64,000 bases of DNA from Chrysemys picta bellii (GCF_011386835.1 NC_088796.1:88271468-88335467); one strand, 5' to 3'; counted from the first letter of the stretch, positions 14,401 to 25,835 are shown. Program-made: numbers and translations. The notes: generated from the sequence alone by a model not told the origin.

Positions 14401-17400
14401 TTACTCAAGTTTGAATTTCATTAGGATGCTAGAATTAACCCTACTCTTGCGAAAAAAGATATCTGATTTATGTCTCACCTAAAAGACAGTGCATCCAGTA
14501 GCAAACTTCCCCAGAGCACTATACCGAGGCACTGGTTCAGTAATGCACAGTAGCACAAGAGCTTACTTGCTAGCTACTTCCTGTACCACCATGTGTTTTG
14601 CTTGGAGAGCGCCTGTCCAAGTACTGGCACAAACTGTTGCTGCTTAGTTTGTCAAGTCTGATGGGATCACATCTTTAGATAAGGTTGCAGGTCATATTTC
14701 TGTGAGGACTTCTTGCTAGGCTGTAAACTTACATCTTGCTACACTGAACAAAATGAGTACAGTTTTGCTCTGCGTCTGCCCAAGAACTCTGCTTTATTGC
14801 TCTAAGTTGTTACTATGAGATATGTTGTATTAGAATGCTGTGCGTCTGCTTATGTGGTTTTATTTGAAACAGAGAAGTGAGGGTTTTAGTGTAGTTTTGA
14901 GGGAAGTGGAACCCAGTTTACAGCCTTCTTGCTTCCTGAAAATTGCTTCTTTATATATGAATCCTTCAATCCCCCAGATCAGAACATGTTCTACTTTTTA
15001 TAAAGCCACCTGACTGTTGAAAAAAGTGTAAACTGTTTGTTCAAGGAGCAGAGCTAGCCAAAAGGAAAAACAGGAAATGCCATGTATCATTATGTTTCAT
15101 ACATTTCAATTTCAAAGGGTGAGAGAAAAACATCAAACAGTGCAATCCAATGCAATCCATTTCACCAGAACTCTGTCAATACCTTTGTGGAGTATCTATA
15201 ACTTGTCACACGGTTCTATCATACGACTCAAATCCTGCAGGAGTTCAAACCTCATTTACAAAAACATATTGTTTAGACCTTGCTCTGTGCTATTGTTGCA
15301 AACTGGCTGTTGGAAGTGTTTCTGAACTAAAACATCTAGTCAGCAGCAGGAGTTTTTTTAACTTTAAAAGATAATACTGTGTTAATGCAGTCACTACTCA
15401 CATCTTCTGGGGAAGGTCCTATAAAAGATTTCAGCCCAGTCATTATTGAATATTTAGTCCACATCAGAAAATGTAGGGGCAGTTCAGCATGACCAATAGT
15501 TCCTCAGGAAAGGACAAGCCATTATGGTGCCATCACTTCCACTCGAAGAGAGGGCTTTCTTCATCCCTGCTGCAGGGTTTGGCCTCCAAAAAAAAAAAAC
15601 ACAAGGGAAAAAAACAAGCAGCTTCTGCCCGTACAATCTTTTTGGGCTGCATTAGTTTGAAGTTGAGGCAAACAAGATGTAGAGCCTAATTCAGAAAAGC
15701 AGCGTGCAATTTTGCACATGCAAATAATTGTAGGTGCAATTTCTCAGGCATAAAGTCAAAGGTTTTTAGACATCTTACTACTTGAGCCTGCAAATCAGGT
15801 TATTAGACAGTGTGACAAAGTTCCTCCTCTATCTTGGTGGGTCCTGTGCTTATTGGCGGATTTTCTTGTCTCAGAGATTCACCATGTGGGTTGGGGAACA
15901 GCCCAGAGACCTTTCCCCTCTGGAAGAACCCACAGTCCAGGTCAATTGGGAGGTTTGGGGGGAACCCGGGCCCACCCTCTACTCCGGGTTCCAGCCCAGG
16001 GCCCTGCGGACTGCAGCTGTCTATAGTGCCTCCTGTAACAGCTGCATGACAGCTACAACTCCCTTGGCATCCAGTTTTATGTGAGGCACAGTAGCCAGCA
16101 CTCCTGCCTCTTGGAACACACACACTGAGCTGCATGGAGCAGGATACTGGCATGCACGGATGCCTGCTTCCGCCACCCCACTGTTGAAAATATCGCAGCA
16201 GTTCTGGGGGTGGTGGTACTCAGTGGCCATGCATATGCTAAAGGGATCTTGGAAATCTCTGTCTCTCTCTCTCATTAAGACCCACTGAGCCAATATCAAA
16301 TGCTCCCCAGATGCACATACAAATTAGGCATTTCTGAGAGTCTAATCAGAGGAAAAAGTATTTCACTGGCATTCATGTCTGTTATCTTTGTCTGAGAGGG
16401 AAATCTGGGCATTGTTCCAGCCATCATGCAGCATACATTAGCTTTCTCATCTGAAAGAGAAACATATGAGATATTCAGTTGCAGCTGTGAGAATGCTAGA
16501 CTGTATCATAAGGGATCAAACAAGAAGTAAAACTTGAAAACTAAAGGGAATACTGAATGTACACCTGCTAGTGTCTGGTTTCTAAAGGGAAGTCAAAAGT
16601 TTGCTTTTGTCTGTTTCCCAGGTCCTTGTGGTGCAGGTGACAACTGCACTAAAATGAAGTAGTTTCTATTTTCTATTATTTGTAGCATGATCATGCATTC
16701 AGCTGTGTCTGTATCAGTTAGGTTTCTATCATGGTAAGAAACAACCAAACCCTGCTAGAGGGAGCAGGATTACCAGCTGTCCTTCCTATTCCCATATACT
16801 GTAGTTATGATCATCACATAAACAGACACCTCAAACACACTAGTGGAATGTGGTCCTCTATGTCATAATACACACAGAAAAATTCTTTTTCTTAAAAGGA
16901 CATTATGAAGGTTGCAAAGTCAAGTACTCAAAAGTTAGAACAGAATCCTGGCATTTCCTATTTTTTTAAGGCTGCTAGTGCAGAATTTGGCTCCCTTGTG
17001 CTTATGGATTGTGATATAGTCTTTAAATTACTTGATCACATACTATTTTTAACAACAGGACCCCTAACCCCATTCAGGGCACAGGTTGGACCTGGCTCTG
17101 GGGATGAATAAGGATTGTGCAATGAAGGAGATTTGTCGGTAAAACCCCTGCCTCCTTTGTTGCAGAAGTTGGAAGGTGTATACTGATAGAGGCAGAGGAT
17201 CAGAGGCGATGCATGCGAGGACCACGTCCCCCAGATTTTAAATGGACACTATCAAGTTTGATAGGCATACATTTTCTTACTGCTCTCCCAAAAATGACAT
17301 TTTCTGTGATAAACTGCCTTCCAAAAAGCTAAAAGCAAACAAAACCATACACTCAAATAATCTTCAGTCCCTCAACTAATCTCCCAAATAAGTCTGCAAC

Positions 17401-20400
17401 AATCCTAAAACCATAGCATCTATATGGGAGCAAAACAACAAGAATCCTCAGAGAGTAGATCCCCCTTGCTCTGCTCTTCCTGCATCTCCATCCCTGGAAG
17501 CACCTGACTACACCCATTTTTCTGATCACATGAGGAAGCAAGGTTATCAGCAGTCTCAGTCTGTGTTGGCTTTCAAGACAGAGCAAGCAGGGAAAGTGGA
17601 AAGATGGTATCAGGTTCTCATGTACTCAAACTGCACGCACATATGATGCCACAAAGTTACCATGAGTGGCTCATACTGCCCAGGGAGAGTTTAAAAACTG
17701 CTGCAACTACTTTGGGGTTGCATGGACATTACTACATTTTATAAGAGACTCTATCCTTTTGAGAAAGGGTGTGTCAAACTATAGGCCTGCCAACATTTAG
17801 AGTGTCCCGTAAGTGGTCAGGGATTTAAGCAAACTTTGATTTCGGACTTGTAACAAAATGAAGAGGGCAATGATACACTGCAGCTTTGCCAGCTACCCAG
17901 CCTGGCAGGGTTATCAGTTTTGCCCGTTACTTTGGGGTATGCTCATTTATTCGGGTTACTCTTCTGGGAGAGGGGGGAATTCTGTAATTCTATCAATGTA
18001 CTGCTTGTCTCACATGTGTTTTCATATGGAGCTCTACTTCTCCCTTATGCAAGTCCCCTCCCAATGGAGCTATCCTGCAGGACCTAGGTTCCCTAGGGCT
18101 GGGTTCCTCCAGCCCCAGAAACGGATGAACACACCCACACAAACAGAGCAAGTCTGAGCGGAACAGGTCAATCAGCACTTTCAAGCTGCCACCCTTACGT
18201 GTCCCAGATTCAGCATGTCCCTATCCCCACTCTCACATCACAATTGTACTGGTAGTAACCTACTTGATGAGCAAACCCCACAGTATTTTGGGCGCTGCAG
18301 GGGTCTTAAGCTTAGGTAAAAGAACCGTTGCTGTAGAGTAAACGGGGGAAGCTAAAAACACAAAAGAGTCAAGTTCAGCAAGAGAGAGAGAAGCAACCAG
18401 CTTAACTATAAAATTTATTTATTGAATAATAGTGATAACTACACAAGGAGGGCTAAACCAACATAACAGTTACATTATTAAAAGTTAATACCTAAGGTAG
18501 AAAGGAAAACAGAGAGAGAGAGAGAGAGAGAAAGAAAGGGATTTCACCCACTCAATGAGGCTTGAACTGATCAGGGTTCCCAGGTGATGATGGTAGCTCA
18601 GGGTCCTGAGTATTGGAGACAGGCAGAGCCCCCAGCACGATCAGTCAGGAGAAGATGGAGTCCCAGTGGAACTGATGCATAGTTTGAATCTAAGCATCAG
18701 AACACTTACTTGAACATAGGTAGGGGGCATTTTTTGGTAGAGAAACAACAATGGTTCAAGGGAGAACACTAGATTTGTTTATGGGTAAACTGATGACTCA
18801 AGGATTTTCTTTAGGCTAGACAACAGGAGCTGATCACTTTTAGCTATGGGTGGTGTTTTCTTCCAGGGAGCTCACAATGCAACTAGATTGCTTCAGTATT
18901 TTGGATATCAATCAAGGATTCATTACTAGCATTGGTCTGATAACTGCTGAGCGGGTTTGGGCAGGTGTAGGTTCATTAACATCTGGAGCAGAGATTCCCA
19001 TGATGCAGTACTTCCCTGCTTTTCTGGTCCCAGAGTTCAGTGTAGTTCTCTGTTCTTCATTCTGTATGCTAATCCCTGTCTCATCTTTCATGCAGATGAG
19101 GCTAGGGGAGTTGTCTCTGCTCTCCATTCTGTATGCAAATAGAGATGTCTTAATCTTGTCACCCTTGTCAGGAGCGGTCTAGGTGCATCTCCCAATGCCC
19201 TTCACTGCTCTCTGCAAGCCTTTTCTCTGATCGGTTTTGGTTCAAGCAGAGTCTGGTGTGTGTGTGTGTGTGGGGGGGTGTCTTTCATGAGTCAGACAGG
19301 CTAGATACTACACCCTGGTTCCCCAAGAACACCGAGCTGACTGGTATCTGCAGATATAACAGCTTTAGCTTCAAGGTCTCCATCTGTTTTACAGGATGGC
19401 AGTGCCCCCTATGGCTCTAGATATGTGGGCTCGATGGTGGCTGATGTTCATCGCACCCTGATGTATGGTGGGATATTCATGTACCCAGCTAACCAGAAGA
19501 GTCCTAAGGGAAAGGTAAACTGTTTGTCTTCTGAACTTACTGTACCTAATACCACTGCTTTTCCAGAGTGCATGACAGAATGGTTATAATTTATGCATAG
19601 TGGCTTAAATATAGCTTTTCTTGAGCTGGTTTGGGAGTATATTAAGGGACACAAAGGTCAAAGTTTTTACAAATTAGATTTGGCCCAACTCAACAGTGGT
19701 CCCATCTAACATACTTCTGACCTTTCAGAGTCATCCCATTTATTTTTGTGTTTTTAAACCAATCATTGCATTACAGACTATGCACACATCCTTCAGTGGA
19801 GCCAATTTTTGATTCACAGTCTCCAAAGGGGATTGAACCTGGAATCTCCAGCACAGAACACACAGGCCTCTACCATTTGACCCAAAATTAGTTTTTTTAC
19901 TTGTTAGTGAGGATCAAGCAGTTATAGTAACTAGAGCCAACCACTAGAGTGAAATATCACAATGGGTCCTCTGGGAAAGTATTCAAAATAGTGTAGGACT
20001 TAGGACTTGTCTACGAGGTGGAGTAATGGCAGGGGTATGATTTTTAAAGCACACTAACCTCTTGCACATTAATTGGTCCATATAGATTCTGCTGATTCAC
20101 TTTAATGTAGTGCTATTTGAAACAGTACTACATTAAAAAGCACTAGGGAATCTTTAATGTGCACTACCAATGTCTACACAGACCAGTTAATGTGCAACAC
20201 ATTAGTGCGTTTTAGATATATCACCCTCATAAAGCACATTACACTACCATATAGACAAGGCCTGCGTCTCGCGGTACATAGACCGGGTCTGCTGTACTGA
20301 CTCTGAGGCCTTGTCCTTACTGAAGAACACTGTGCTACCAGAAATCATGTTTAAATAAGCTGAACTAGCAAGCACAGTTTCCTTGACCAGTGTGGACAAA

Positions 20401-23400
20401 GATATTTTGTCCCACAGAACTAGCCAAGCTGCCATCATGATGATTATCTGTCCAACTATACAAACCACCTTGGGACAGTGTACTAAAAACTCATCTGAAG
20501 AGGCCTATCAATAAGTCCTTGTTGAAAAAGAGGAATTGATGAAAGTAGGGAAAGAGCTGGATTCACACCATGTTATCACTGCAGGAATCCCCTCATTATG
20601 CAATGATTTTCAAGATTGGTTTTTAAGCCATTCCTGTAACATGGTTCCTGGGACATATTTACTCAGAATGTTTGAGTGTTAAAGGCCTTCTGGAAGGGAC
20701 TGGCCATTTATTACAGAATTTGTGGGTTGGTCGTGTGTGTGAGAGAACCAGCTTTACAGATTTTCTTTTTCAGGTTAAGTCTTTATATTTGGAAATTATA
20801 TAAAAGCAGCTGTGAAGTGAATGAGATAAGAGACAGGAAAAAAAGAGACATCCTGAAGGTACTGCCAGTCGTATACCGAGAGGCAGCATACACCCTACAT
20901 TGTGAAATACATACTGTGCTCTAAACCTCTGGGCAAAGAGTATGTGTACATGGGATCTTCATATTATGTGAACAGCTGTGCCAGATACTATTAAAAAAAG
21001 AAAAAAACACCACGTATGCTGAAATTTTACTTTGTACTCCTTTTTTGAAGGCAATAGCAGTTTCAAGGTGATTTCATTTCACAGCTTTCAAGAAAGCAAG
21101 GCACAAATATGGAATTAAAGGGTTTACACATGTAAATTAGCCTCTAGTAGCTAATGGCTGACTTGGATTGTGTTGCCATGGAGGAGACAATTAGCTCAAG
21201 ACTTTCATTCAGGAAGCCTGGGTGTACTGTGAAGGTGATATATTTAGGTGCTGGAAGGAGAATTTTGGAGGCACTGTTTTGTCATTCCGCTTCCAATAAT
21301 TTGGTTTTTAATATTGGGGGGCAGGGGAGGTTGCTATTAATGGCTATTCTACAAACAAAATAAGGGACTGTCACTTTCAGTTAAGAGTGAAAACTTGTGA
21401 TTTGAGGTAAAGTATCACCACCACTTTTTCTAGACCTGTGTTGTCTGCCGCATGTAGTAGGTTTGTCCATAAAGACCAATTCACCCAAAGTCACGGCTGT
21501 TCCGGTTTGAAAGACAGTACAATGGCAACTGTTACCCAGTCATCCTCCTTTACCCTGTGAACATCCCCAATGCATAGGCAGAGTGCTGAGAGAGCAAATA
21601 TGTGGAGTTATGCTCTATGGATTTTGGAGCTGAAGCGCATGATGAGCATGCTAAATGAACAAGCTAGTATAGCACAAAGGCCAATCCCTACAGGTCAAGA
21701 TAAAAACAAGAGTGTCAAGTGCTCAATATATACAATGAGAGTTAATCTTTGTCTCTCATATTGAAACAAACAGTATCAGCCTATTTGCAGATGCTGTTTT
21801 TAAACTGGAAATGTTAACCAAATCATATTTTTGTGGATCTGATGTTCATAATGCTCTAATGAATTACAAAACGTTAATGCATTTAAAGGAGGGAGGCTTG
21901 GATGCGGTCAGCTTTTTGAACAAAGGCAAGAAGTATGCTTTTGACCTGGACATGGTGGTGAATGAGGACAGACACAGGGATGGATTTTAAGCAGAAGGCC
22001 CACAACTTTATTAAACCCAACACAGGGGAGGGGAACTACCTGCCCTGTCACCCAGACTCTTACTTAACTGCCTGTATATAGTTCCAGGGCAGGGTTAAAG
22101 ACCTCTACCATATAACCCAACACCCAGGGTAGACTCAGCTTGCTCTCCTGAATCCTACCACCCACCACCTCCATGCCCTTGTGAGGGCGACAGAGGCTAC
22201 CAAAACGGAGGACTTCAGCCTGTGTCTATCCTGTGAGCACAAGGCCCATCAGCAAATTCCCAGAGCCATTCCTTTTAATTAGACTGGAAACCAGCCACAA
22301 GTTGCAATAAACTAACATCCCCACCAAATACTACCACAAATTATTAAATCCGATTTAGCTTAACTGTGCCTCCAGGATGCTGTGAGGAAGGCAAAACATT
22401 AAAAAAAAAAAGAACACAGGACTATGCCAATTTGGCCACAAGTGAAAGAAAAAAAAAAAAACTTTTTAACCCCAAAACAGGCAATGGATCAGACCTGCAG
22501 CATCTGTAAGACACAGCTCCAAAACTATGGTTACAGGGGGTGGTGGTAGCAGGGGTTGCTGAAATAGAGCAAAAAGAGGCTCCTCAAGGCCTGGCCTAGG
22601 ATTTAAAATTAATGAAACAGGAGAGCAAAGGACCAATCAGTTTCCTTCCTCCCCTGGCTGGCTAATGAATGGAGACTCGGGGGGGGGGGGCACCCCTGCA
22701 TCCCCCCAGCTAGTGCCTGCTCTACTTCCCCTTTCTACTGGTTCTATCCCAATCACTGCTGGTCCCATCTAGTTTTCCAGCTGTTGAGGTAGATGAATGG
22801 CATTCTTAAGGTTTACAGTCACACCAAAGCAGTGACAAACCCCACGTGATTCTGCAGTGACACCACTGCTGTTTTGTGGCAGGTTCTCTTTTTTGAATTG
22901 ACCATGCCATAAAGAGACTATAAAGGCCATTGCCCCATGTTACCTGTTAGCTGGACATTGTGTACTTAGAGTGGCATTGAAACAAACTTTAAAGATAAGT
23001 AAGAAATAAAGTTAATGCTATGTACATTGCTTAAGTGTATGAAATCCCTGGTTTTATTGCAAACAGTGTGATCACCGAAATTATTACAGGGTTGGTTGTA
23101 TTCCATTACACACTTCCATTTCCCCAAAGCACATTCTGTTTTTGGGAGTGTACTTTACATTTGTATAGGCTTTTCCATGCCACACCATTGTATCTCAATA
23201 CCTAACAAGCCTGTAAGATAGGATAGTATTATTATCTCTAGTTTGCAGATGGAGACGTGAGGCACAGAAGGAAGACATAAGTGTTTTATCCAAGCAGATC
23301 TCCCAAAACCAAGTCCATTAACTGAACCTTGTTAAATCACCAGCCTTTCATTCCCCTTTACAAACTGTAGTTGTTCCAATGCCACTGAAAATATTTGTAT

Positions 23401-24565
23401 AGTGGGGGTGCTGAGAGCCATTGAACCAAACTGTAAACCCTCTATATATGGAAACCACTTCAAGCCAAGGGGTGCTGCCACATCCCCTAGTTCCAGGACC
23501 CCGGAGTTTTTTGACCTATGACCCAAATGTACTTGCTTTCAAACTGGAACATTTTTATGACGACGTCTGAAATTTCTGTTAACATTAATAGGTATTGGGG
23601 GCCTAATTTCCTTCACACTAAACTGAAAATACATTTCTAAAATAACCATATAGTTACTTAAAAGTTATTATCTGCATGAACTCAGCTCACTGTAACAGGT
23701 TTAGCCACAGTTGTGCAGTGCTGCAATCAACTCCTGACACTTGAGAATGTCAGCATCAGGTTTCAGACTCCAAAATATCCTGAGCAAACACAACTGTCCA
23801 AGCTTCAAGATAACAAATAAGGCCTGTGGGAAGGTGTCACCTTTGCTAGTTTAACCACTTCACTGCTGCATGCAGCCTCAAGAACCTCGTTAGTCCGGCG
23901 AAACCTATTGCCTGTGCTGTCCCACCTACTGTGTACCTCAGCTCTGAAATGCTAAAATTCCACTGGAATATTGATACTTCCGTGCAATGTCACTCCATTC
24001 TTCTACAGAAGCTGCAATGGAAGCCAGAAGAGGAAGTTTTAAAAATCTCACAATGGGAGATGGGAACATGACACAATATGATGCTTATGGTGGGGATGTT
24101 ATTGTTAAAGAAACCCTGAAAGAAGGTTGAATAAAGAGAGGCTGTAAAAGAGACAGTGTTGAAAAACACAGTGGTTAAAACTCTGGCAGATGGTCTATAC
24201 CAGAGCTCCCATCATTGCTAACACCAATGGAACTGTGGTAGCTTCTCTAGTGGGAGATTTGCAGAAGCTTGCCAAGGTCATAAAGGGAAGGTCAACACTT
24301 AAGTTCTGAGAAGTGCTTTGTTGTTATTTCCCCACCCCCAAACAGTCCTGTATTTTGTCTTTTCTTACAGCTCCGTCTCCTTTATGAGTGCAACCCCATG
24401 GCTTTCATCATTGAGCAGGCTGGTGGGATGGCTACCACAGGGACTGAGCCAGTGCTGGATGTGAAGCCTGAATCTATTCACCAGAGAGTCCCATTGATTC
24501 TTGGGTCCCCAGATGATGTGCAGGAATACCTCGCTTGTGTGCAGAAACACCAGAAAAGCAGCTAA
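2298..24565 (+). CDS. FBP2: Fructose-1,6-bisphosphatase, muscle isozyme (partial, exons 2-7)
   Basis: Encodes the enzyme that hydrolyses fructose-1,6-bisphosphate to fructose-6-phosphate, a control step of gluconeogenesis and of glycogen synthesis from lactate in muscle. Spliced CDS: join(2298..2460, 3393..3485, 11941..12081, 13412..13549, 19395..19514, 24371..24565). All introns are GT-AG and all phases agree. The exons total 850 nt; with the usual 170-nt first exon this gives the family's 339 residues. Seen directly: metal-site motif [23 protein letters not shown] of the substrate site, LRLLYECNP with the metal-binding Glu, and a KIKKKGK basic stretch matching the nuclear localisation signal described in FBP2. 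Muscle rather than liver isozyme is supported by [13 protein letters not shown] (Glu where the liver form has Gln), [22 protein letters not shown] and ALGEFVLV. The start codon and promoter lie outside the window. No frameshift or early stop is seen. Confidence 0.96.
3393..3485 (+). CDS. FBP2: FBP2 exon 3 (metal-binding core)
   Basis: 93 nt, phase 0 at both ends, between TTTTAG and donor GTACGT. It encodes [18 protein letters not shown] followed by [13 protein letters not shown]. The two Asp residues of DPLD bind the catalytic divalent metals in this family. Confidence 0.96.
3975..4290. repeat. Unclassified sauropsid interspersed repeat
   Basis: Begins near TTTCAGAGTGGTAGC and contains TTAGTCTGTATCAGC, CCTTGTGGCACCTTAGAGAC and ACTTCATCAGATGCATGGAG. 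This wording is familiar as a high-copy repeat of turtle and crocodilian genomes. I do not assign it to a transposon class, and both ends are approximate. Confidence 0.6.
4577..4833. mobile_element. MITE with long terminal inverted repeats
   Basis: 257 bp whose ends are inverted copies of each other over about 65 bp. The left arm reads GGGGTGTTCTTAACTCCAGT then TAGCCATCTGGAGGTAAAATCCT; the right arm is its reverse complement, with differences mainly in the outer 25 bp. No coding capacity. Flanks share CTTTGA/CTTTCA, a possible degraded target duplication. Family unknown. Confidence 0.75.
6355..6415. repeat. Truncated MITE end (related to 11,644-11,830)
   Basis: AGGGTTGCCAAGTGTCCGGT and the following AAAAGGGACC match, in inverted orientation, the end of the copy at 11,644-11,830. 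The rest of the element is absent here. Confidence 0.6.
6733..6754 (+). repeat. Poly-A tract
   Basis: About 22 consecutive A after CACACACC. It could be the tail of a decayed retroposon, but no source element is recognisable next to it. Confidence 0.7.
7238..7345 (+). repeat. CORE-SINE (MIR-like) fragment
   Basis: Sequence of the form AGCTTAGTGGTCTGAACGCA ... AATTCCAGCTCTTA ... GGGCAAGTCACTTA has the tRNA-like head and core wording of amniote MIR-type SINEs. Diverged, so an old copy. Confidence 0.5.
8806..10254. mobile_element. Composite repeat: MITE-like ends enclosing other insertions
   Basis: The left part (8806-9115, with AAAACTGAAAATTTTCAGCC) and the right part (10,190-10,254, with TTGAAAAACAATTTTAATAG and ending near TTGATCAACCCTA) read as the two ends of one A/T-rich element. 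Between them is a different GC-richer segment ending near CCTTAAAGGGACAGGTGGCC, which itself contains the CR1 fragment at 9477-9935. Boundaries are approximate. Confidence 0.4.
9477..9935 (-). mobile_element. CR1 LINE 3' end
   Basis: Read on the minus strand this ends ...GGTCCCTTCTGGCCTTGGAA TCTATGA, the 3' terminus of chicken-repeat-1 LINEs, preceded by their characteristic 3' region. 5'-truncated, no intact reverse transcriptase. Confidence 0.8.
10554..11400 (-). mobile_element. CR1 LINE fragment, diverged
   Basis: Same 3' region wording as the other CR1 copies (AATGGGACCTCCATCGCTTC, AATTTAATACAATTACTG, CTGAACTCCCTCTAGACTAA) but more diverged. It shows no open reading frame of note and is an older, 5'-truncated copy on the minus strand. 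Confidence 0.65.
11644..11830 (-). mobile_element. MITE-like element, GGGTTGCCAGGTGTCC family
   Basis: On the minus strand it starts TAGGGTTGCCAGGTGTCCGG and continues AAAAAGGGACC ... GGCTCCGGTCAGCACC. A shorter relative begins at 6355. It lies about 110 bp before FBP2 exon 4. The inner boundary is approximate. Confidence 0.55.
11941..12081 (+). CDS. FBP2: FBP2 exon 4
   Basis: 141 nt, phase 0 at both ends, acceptor CCTCAG, donor GTATAA. It encodes [20 protein letters not shown], then [20 protein letters not shown] and [16 protein letters not shown] is the muscle-type wording of this segment. Confidence 0.95.
12082..13411 (+). other. FBP2: FBP2 intron 4
   Basis: 1.33-kb intron without coding sequence. 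Around 12,735-12,790 is a short segment similar to one at 10,478-10,520 (both carry GAAATC-TGGCTCCA followed by a TTGACTTC/GAAGTCAA motif). Around 13,040-13,150 is a segment with repeated TCATGAT words that also occur in old repeat copies elsewhere in the window. Confidence 0.75.
13412..13549 (+). CDS. FBP2: FBP2 exon 5 (basic nuclear-signal segment)
   Basis: 138 nt, phase 0 at both ends, acceptor TCTGTAG, donor GTGAGA. It encodes [20 protein letters not shown] and continues through [10 protein letters not shown] to QRKKFPE. The KIKKKGK cluster corresponds to the FBP2 nuclear localisation signal. Confidence 0.95.
15811..16100 (+). mobile_element. LTR-like retroelement fragment
   Basis: Begins TGTGACAAAGTTCCTCCTCT and continues TTGGTGGGTCCTGTGCTTAT, wording I associate with a high-copy LTR in turtle genomes. 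The TG start fits an LTR, but no matching CA end, target duplication or internal retroviral region was found, so this is a truncated copy at best. Confidence 0.4.
18511..18530 (+). repeat. (AG)n microsatellite
   Basis: Ten uninterrupted AG units, followed by AAAGAAAGGG, inside FBP2 intron 5. Confidence 0.9.
19395..19514 (+). CDS. FBP2: FBP2 exon 6 (substrate-site segment)
   Basis: 120 nt, phase 0 at both ends, acceptor TTTTACAG, donor GTAAAC. It encodes [20 protein letters not shown] and continues to [11 protein letters not shown]. The Arg of ADVHR reaches the 6-phosphate of substrate in the neighbouring subunit, and the last Lys is the substrate-binding Lys274 of the family. Confidence 0.96.
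20003..20262. mobile_element. Harbinger-like MITE
   Basis: 260 bp. The left end GGACTTGTCTACGAGG and the inverted right end GGCCTTGTCTATATGG match the terminal repeats of the window's TCTACAC family. The left flank is TTA and the right flank TGC, so the target duplication is only visible on one side. Confidence 0.6.
20307..20406. mobile_element. Harbinger-like MITE remnant
   Basis: Left end GGCCTTGTCCTTACTG and right end CCAGTGTGGACAAAG form diverged inverted ends of the same family, about 100 bp apart. A short or deleted copy. Confidence 0.45.
23195..23305 (-). repeat. CORE-SINE (MIR-like) fragment
   Basis: ATTATTATCTCTAGTTTGCA then GATGGAGACGTGAGGCACAG is the reverse-strand wording of MIR-type SINE cores. 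Old diverged copy in FBP2 intron 6. Confidence 0.6.
23376..23505. mobile_element. hAT-like MITE, short copy
   Basis: Contains ATAGTGGGGGTGCTGAGAGC and a right end GGGGTGCTG ... CCCCTAGTTCCAGG. It is a smaller relative of the element at 26,255-26,745, which has the same GTGGGGGTGCTGAG start and an inverted right end. Confidence 0.6.
24371..24565 (+). CDS. FBP2: FBP2 exon 7 (C-terminal coding exon)
   Basis: 195 nt including the TAA at 24563-24565, acceptor TTCTTACAG. It encodes [20 protein letters not shown] and ends [10 protein letters not shown]. The Glu of LLYECNP is the metal ligand Glu280. The tail has the length of FBP2 from other vertebrates. Confidence 0.96.
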   Translation, partial: LRLLYECNPMAFIIEQAGGMATTGTEPVLDVKPESIHQRVPLILGSPDDVQEYLACVQKHQKSS

Positions 24566-25095
24566 TGGCATTCACACACCAGATGTTCCTCCCGACACCG
24601 GCTATACCTCTTTCCAGAAAGAGCAGCAATCAGAAGACTTTGGTTTCCGGGATATCAGTTCCCCCTTTCACTGACAATAGAAATAGTGAAGACTGTTCCT
24701 AAAGGTTTTAATTCCCCTTGAATACAAGTGCAAAAATTATTTAGTCCCAGTTTCTGTAATACAAGAGTAAAAGCAAAGTCCTAAATTTTAATACTAACAG
24801 TATCTACTTGCCTAACACTAAAAAAGGAAGTGAATTGTTTGGGTTACACTCTATTTGATCTGAAGCTAAGTGTCTGATAATGCAGTAGCTGGCATTCTTT
24901 GAGGCAAAGCATTTTTATATCAGCATTCAAGACTTCATTTAGAGACTGTATCTGTATTTTCTGTTGGAGGTTTTGTTGCGGGCAATTATTATTTTGTCAG
25001 CCCTCATACTACCACTAGTCTTGTGATCTGAGTGTGTTTATGTTCCAAATAATATTTGCCTTGGGTAATTAATAAATATTAAAATTGAATTACCT
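24566..25095 (+). other. FBP2: FBP2 3' UTR
   Basis: Non-coding sequence after the FBP2 stop, AT-rich, ending shortly after an AATAAA at 25071-25076. The cleavage site is estimated at about 25,085-25,095. Confidence 0.75.
25071..25076 (+). terminator. FBP2: FBP2 polyadenylation signal AATAAA
   Basis: Canonical AATAAA about 505 nt after the stop codon, followed by A/T-rich sequence. I saw no other clear AATAAA in the 3' UTR before it. Confidence 0.7.
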
Positions 25096-25301
25096 TTCCA
25101 TGGGAATGGGAAAATGCTTGATACGGTGCTTGAAATCATTCCCACTTCCCTTCTGTCCAGAGTCCCATGTAATTTCACACAAGCTATTACCACACAGCAA
25201 CTGCCACATCTCAACTTTCCTTCTTAATGAAAGATTTCTCATGTCAGATTTATATTTACTTATACCCCTCCAGTCATACCTGGTGGGGTCTTTATCTAAG
25301 A

Positions 25302-25835
25302 ACATAAGAACGGCCATACTGGGTCAGACCAAAGGTCCATACAGCCCAGGATCCTGTCTACTGACAGTGGCCAATGCCAGGTGCCCCAGAGGGAGTGAAC
25401 CTAAGAGGCAATGACCAAGTGATCTCTCTCCTGCCATCCATCTCTACCCTCTGACAAACAGAGGCTAGGGACACCATTCCTTACCCGTCCTGGCTAATAG
25501 CCATTAATGGACTTAACCTCCATGAATTTATCTAGTTCTCTTTTAAACCCTGTTATAGTCCTAGCCTTCACAACCTCCTCAGGCAAGGAGTTCCACAAGT
25601 TGACTGTGCACTGTGTGAAGAAGAACTTCCTTTTATTTGTTTTAAACCTGCTGCCCATTAATTTAATTTGGTGGCCCCTAGTTCTTATATTATGGGAACA
25701 GTAAATAGCTTTTCCTTATACACTTTCTCCACACCACTCATGATTTTATCTACCTCTATCATATCCCCCCCTTAGTCTCCTCTTTTATCTATCCCAGCTA
25801 ATTCTAGTACATCCATCACCTTGATATCTAGGTGC
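25302..25835 (-). mobile_element. CR1 LINE 3' end
   Basis: Starts AAGAACGGCCATACTGGGTC (reverse of the element's 3' terminus) and continues TTTATCTAGTTCTCTTTTAA, GTTGACTGTGCACTGTGTGA, wording of a common sauropsid CR1 family. 5'-truncated. It lies about 200 bp beyond the FBP2 polyadenylation site. Confidence 0.75.

Larger units (their letters stand above)
13550..19394 (+). other. FBP2: FBP2 intron 5
   Basis: 5.8-kb intron. It contains an LTR-like segment from 15,811, a (GA)n tract at 18,511-18,530, a TG/G tract near 19,255-19,277, and a long stretch (about 17,770-19,330) that looks like interspersed repeat but that I cannot classify. No coding exon. Confidence 0.75.
19515..24370 (+). other. 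FBP2: FBP2 intron 6
   Basis: 4.9-kb intron. It contains Harbinger-like MITE remnants (20,003-20,262 and about 20,307-20,406), a CORE-SINE-like fragment (about 23,195-23,305), a hAT-like copy (about 23,376-23,505) and a G-run near 22,680. The stretch 21,900-22,630 looks repeat-like but is unclassified. No coding exon. Confidence 0.75.
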
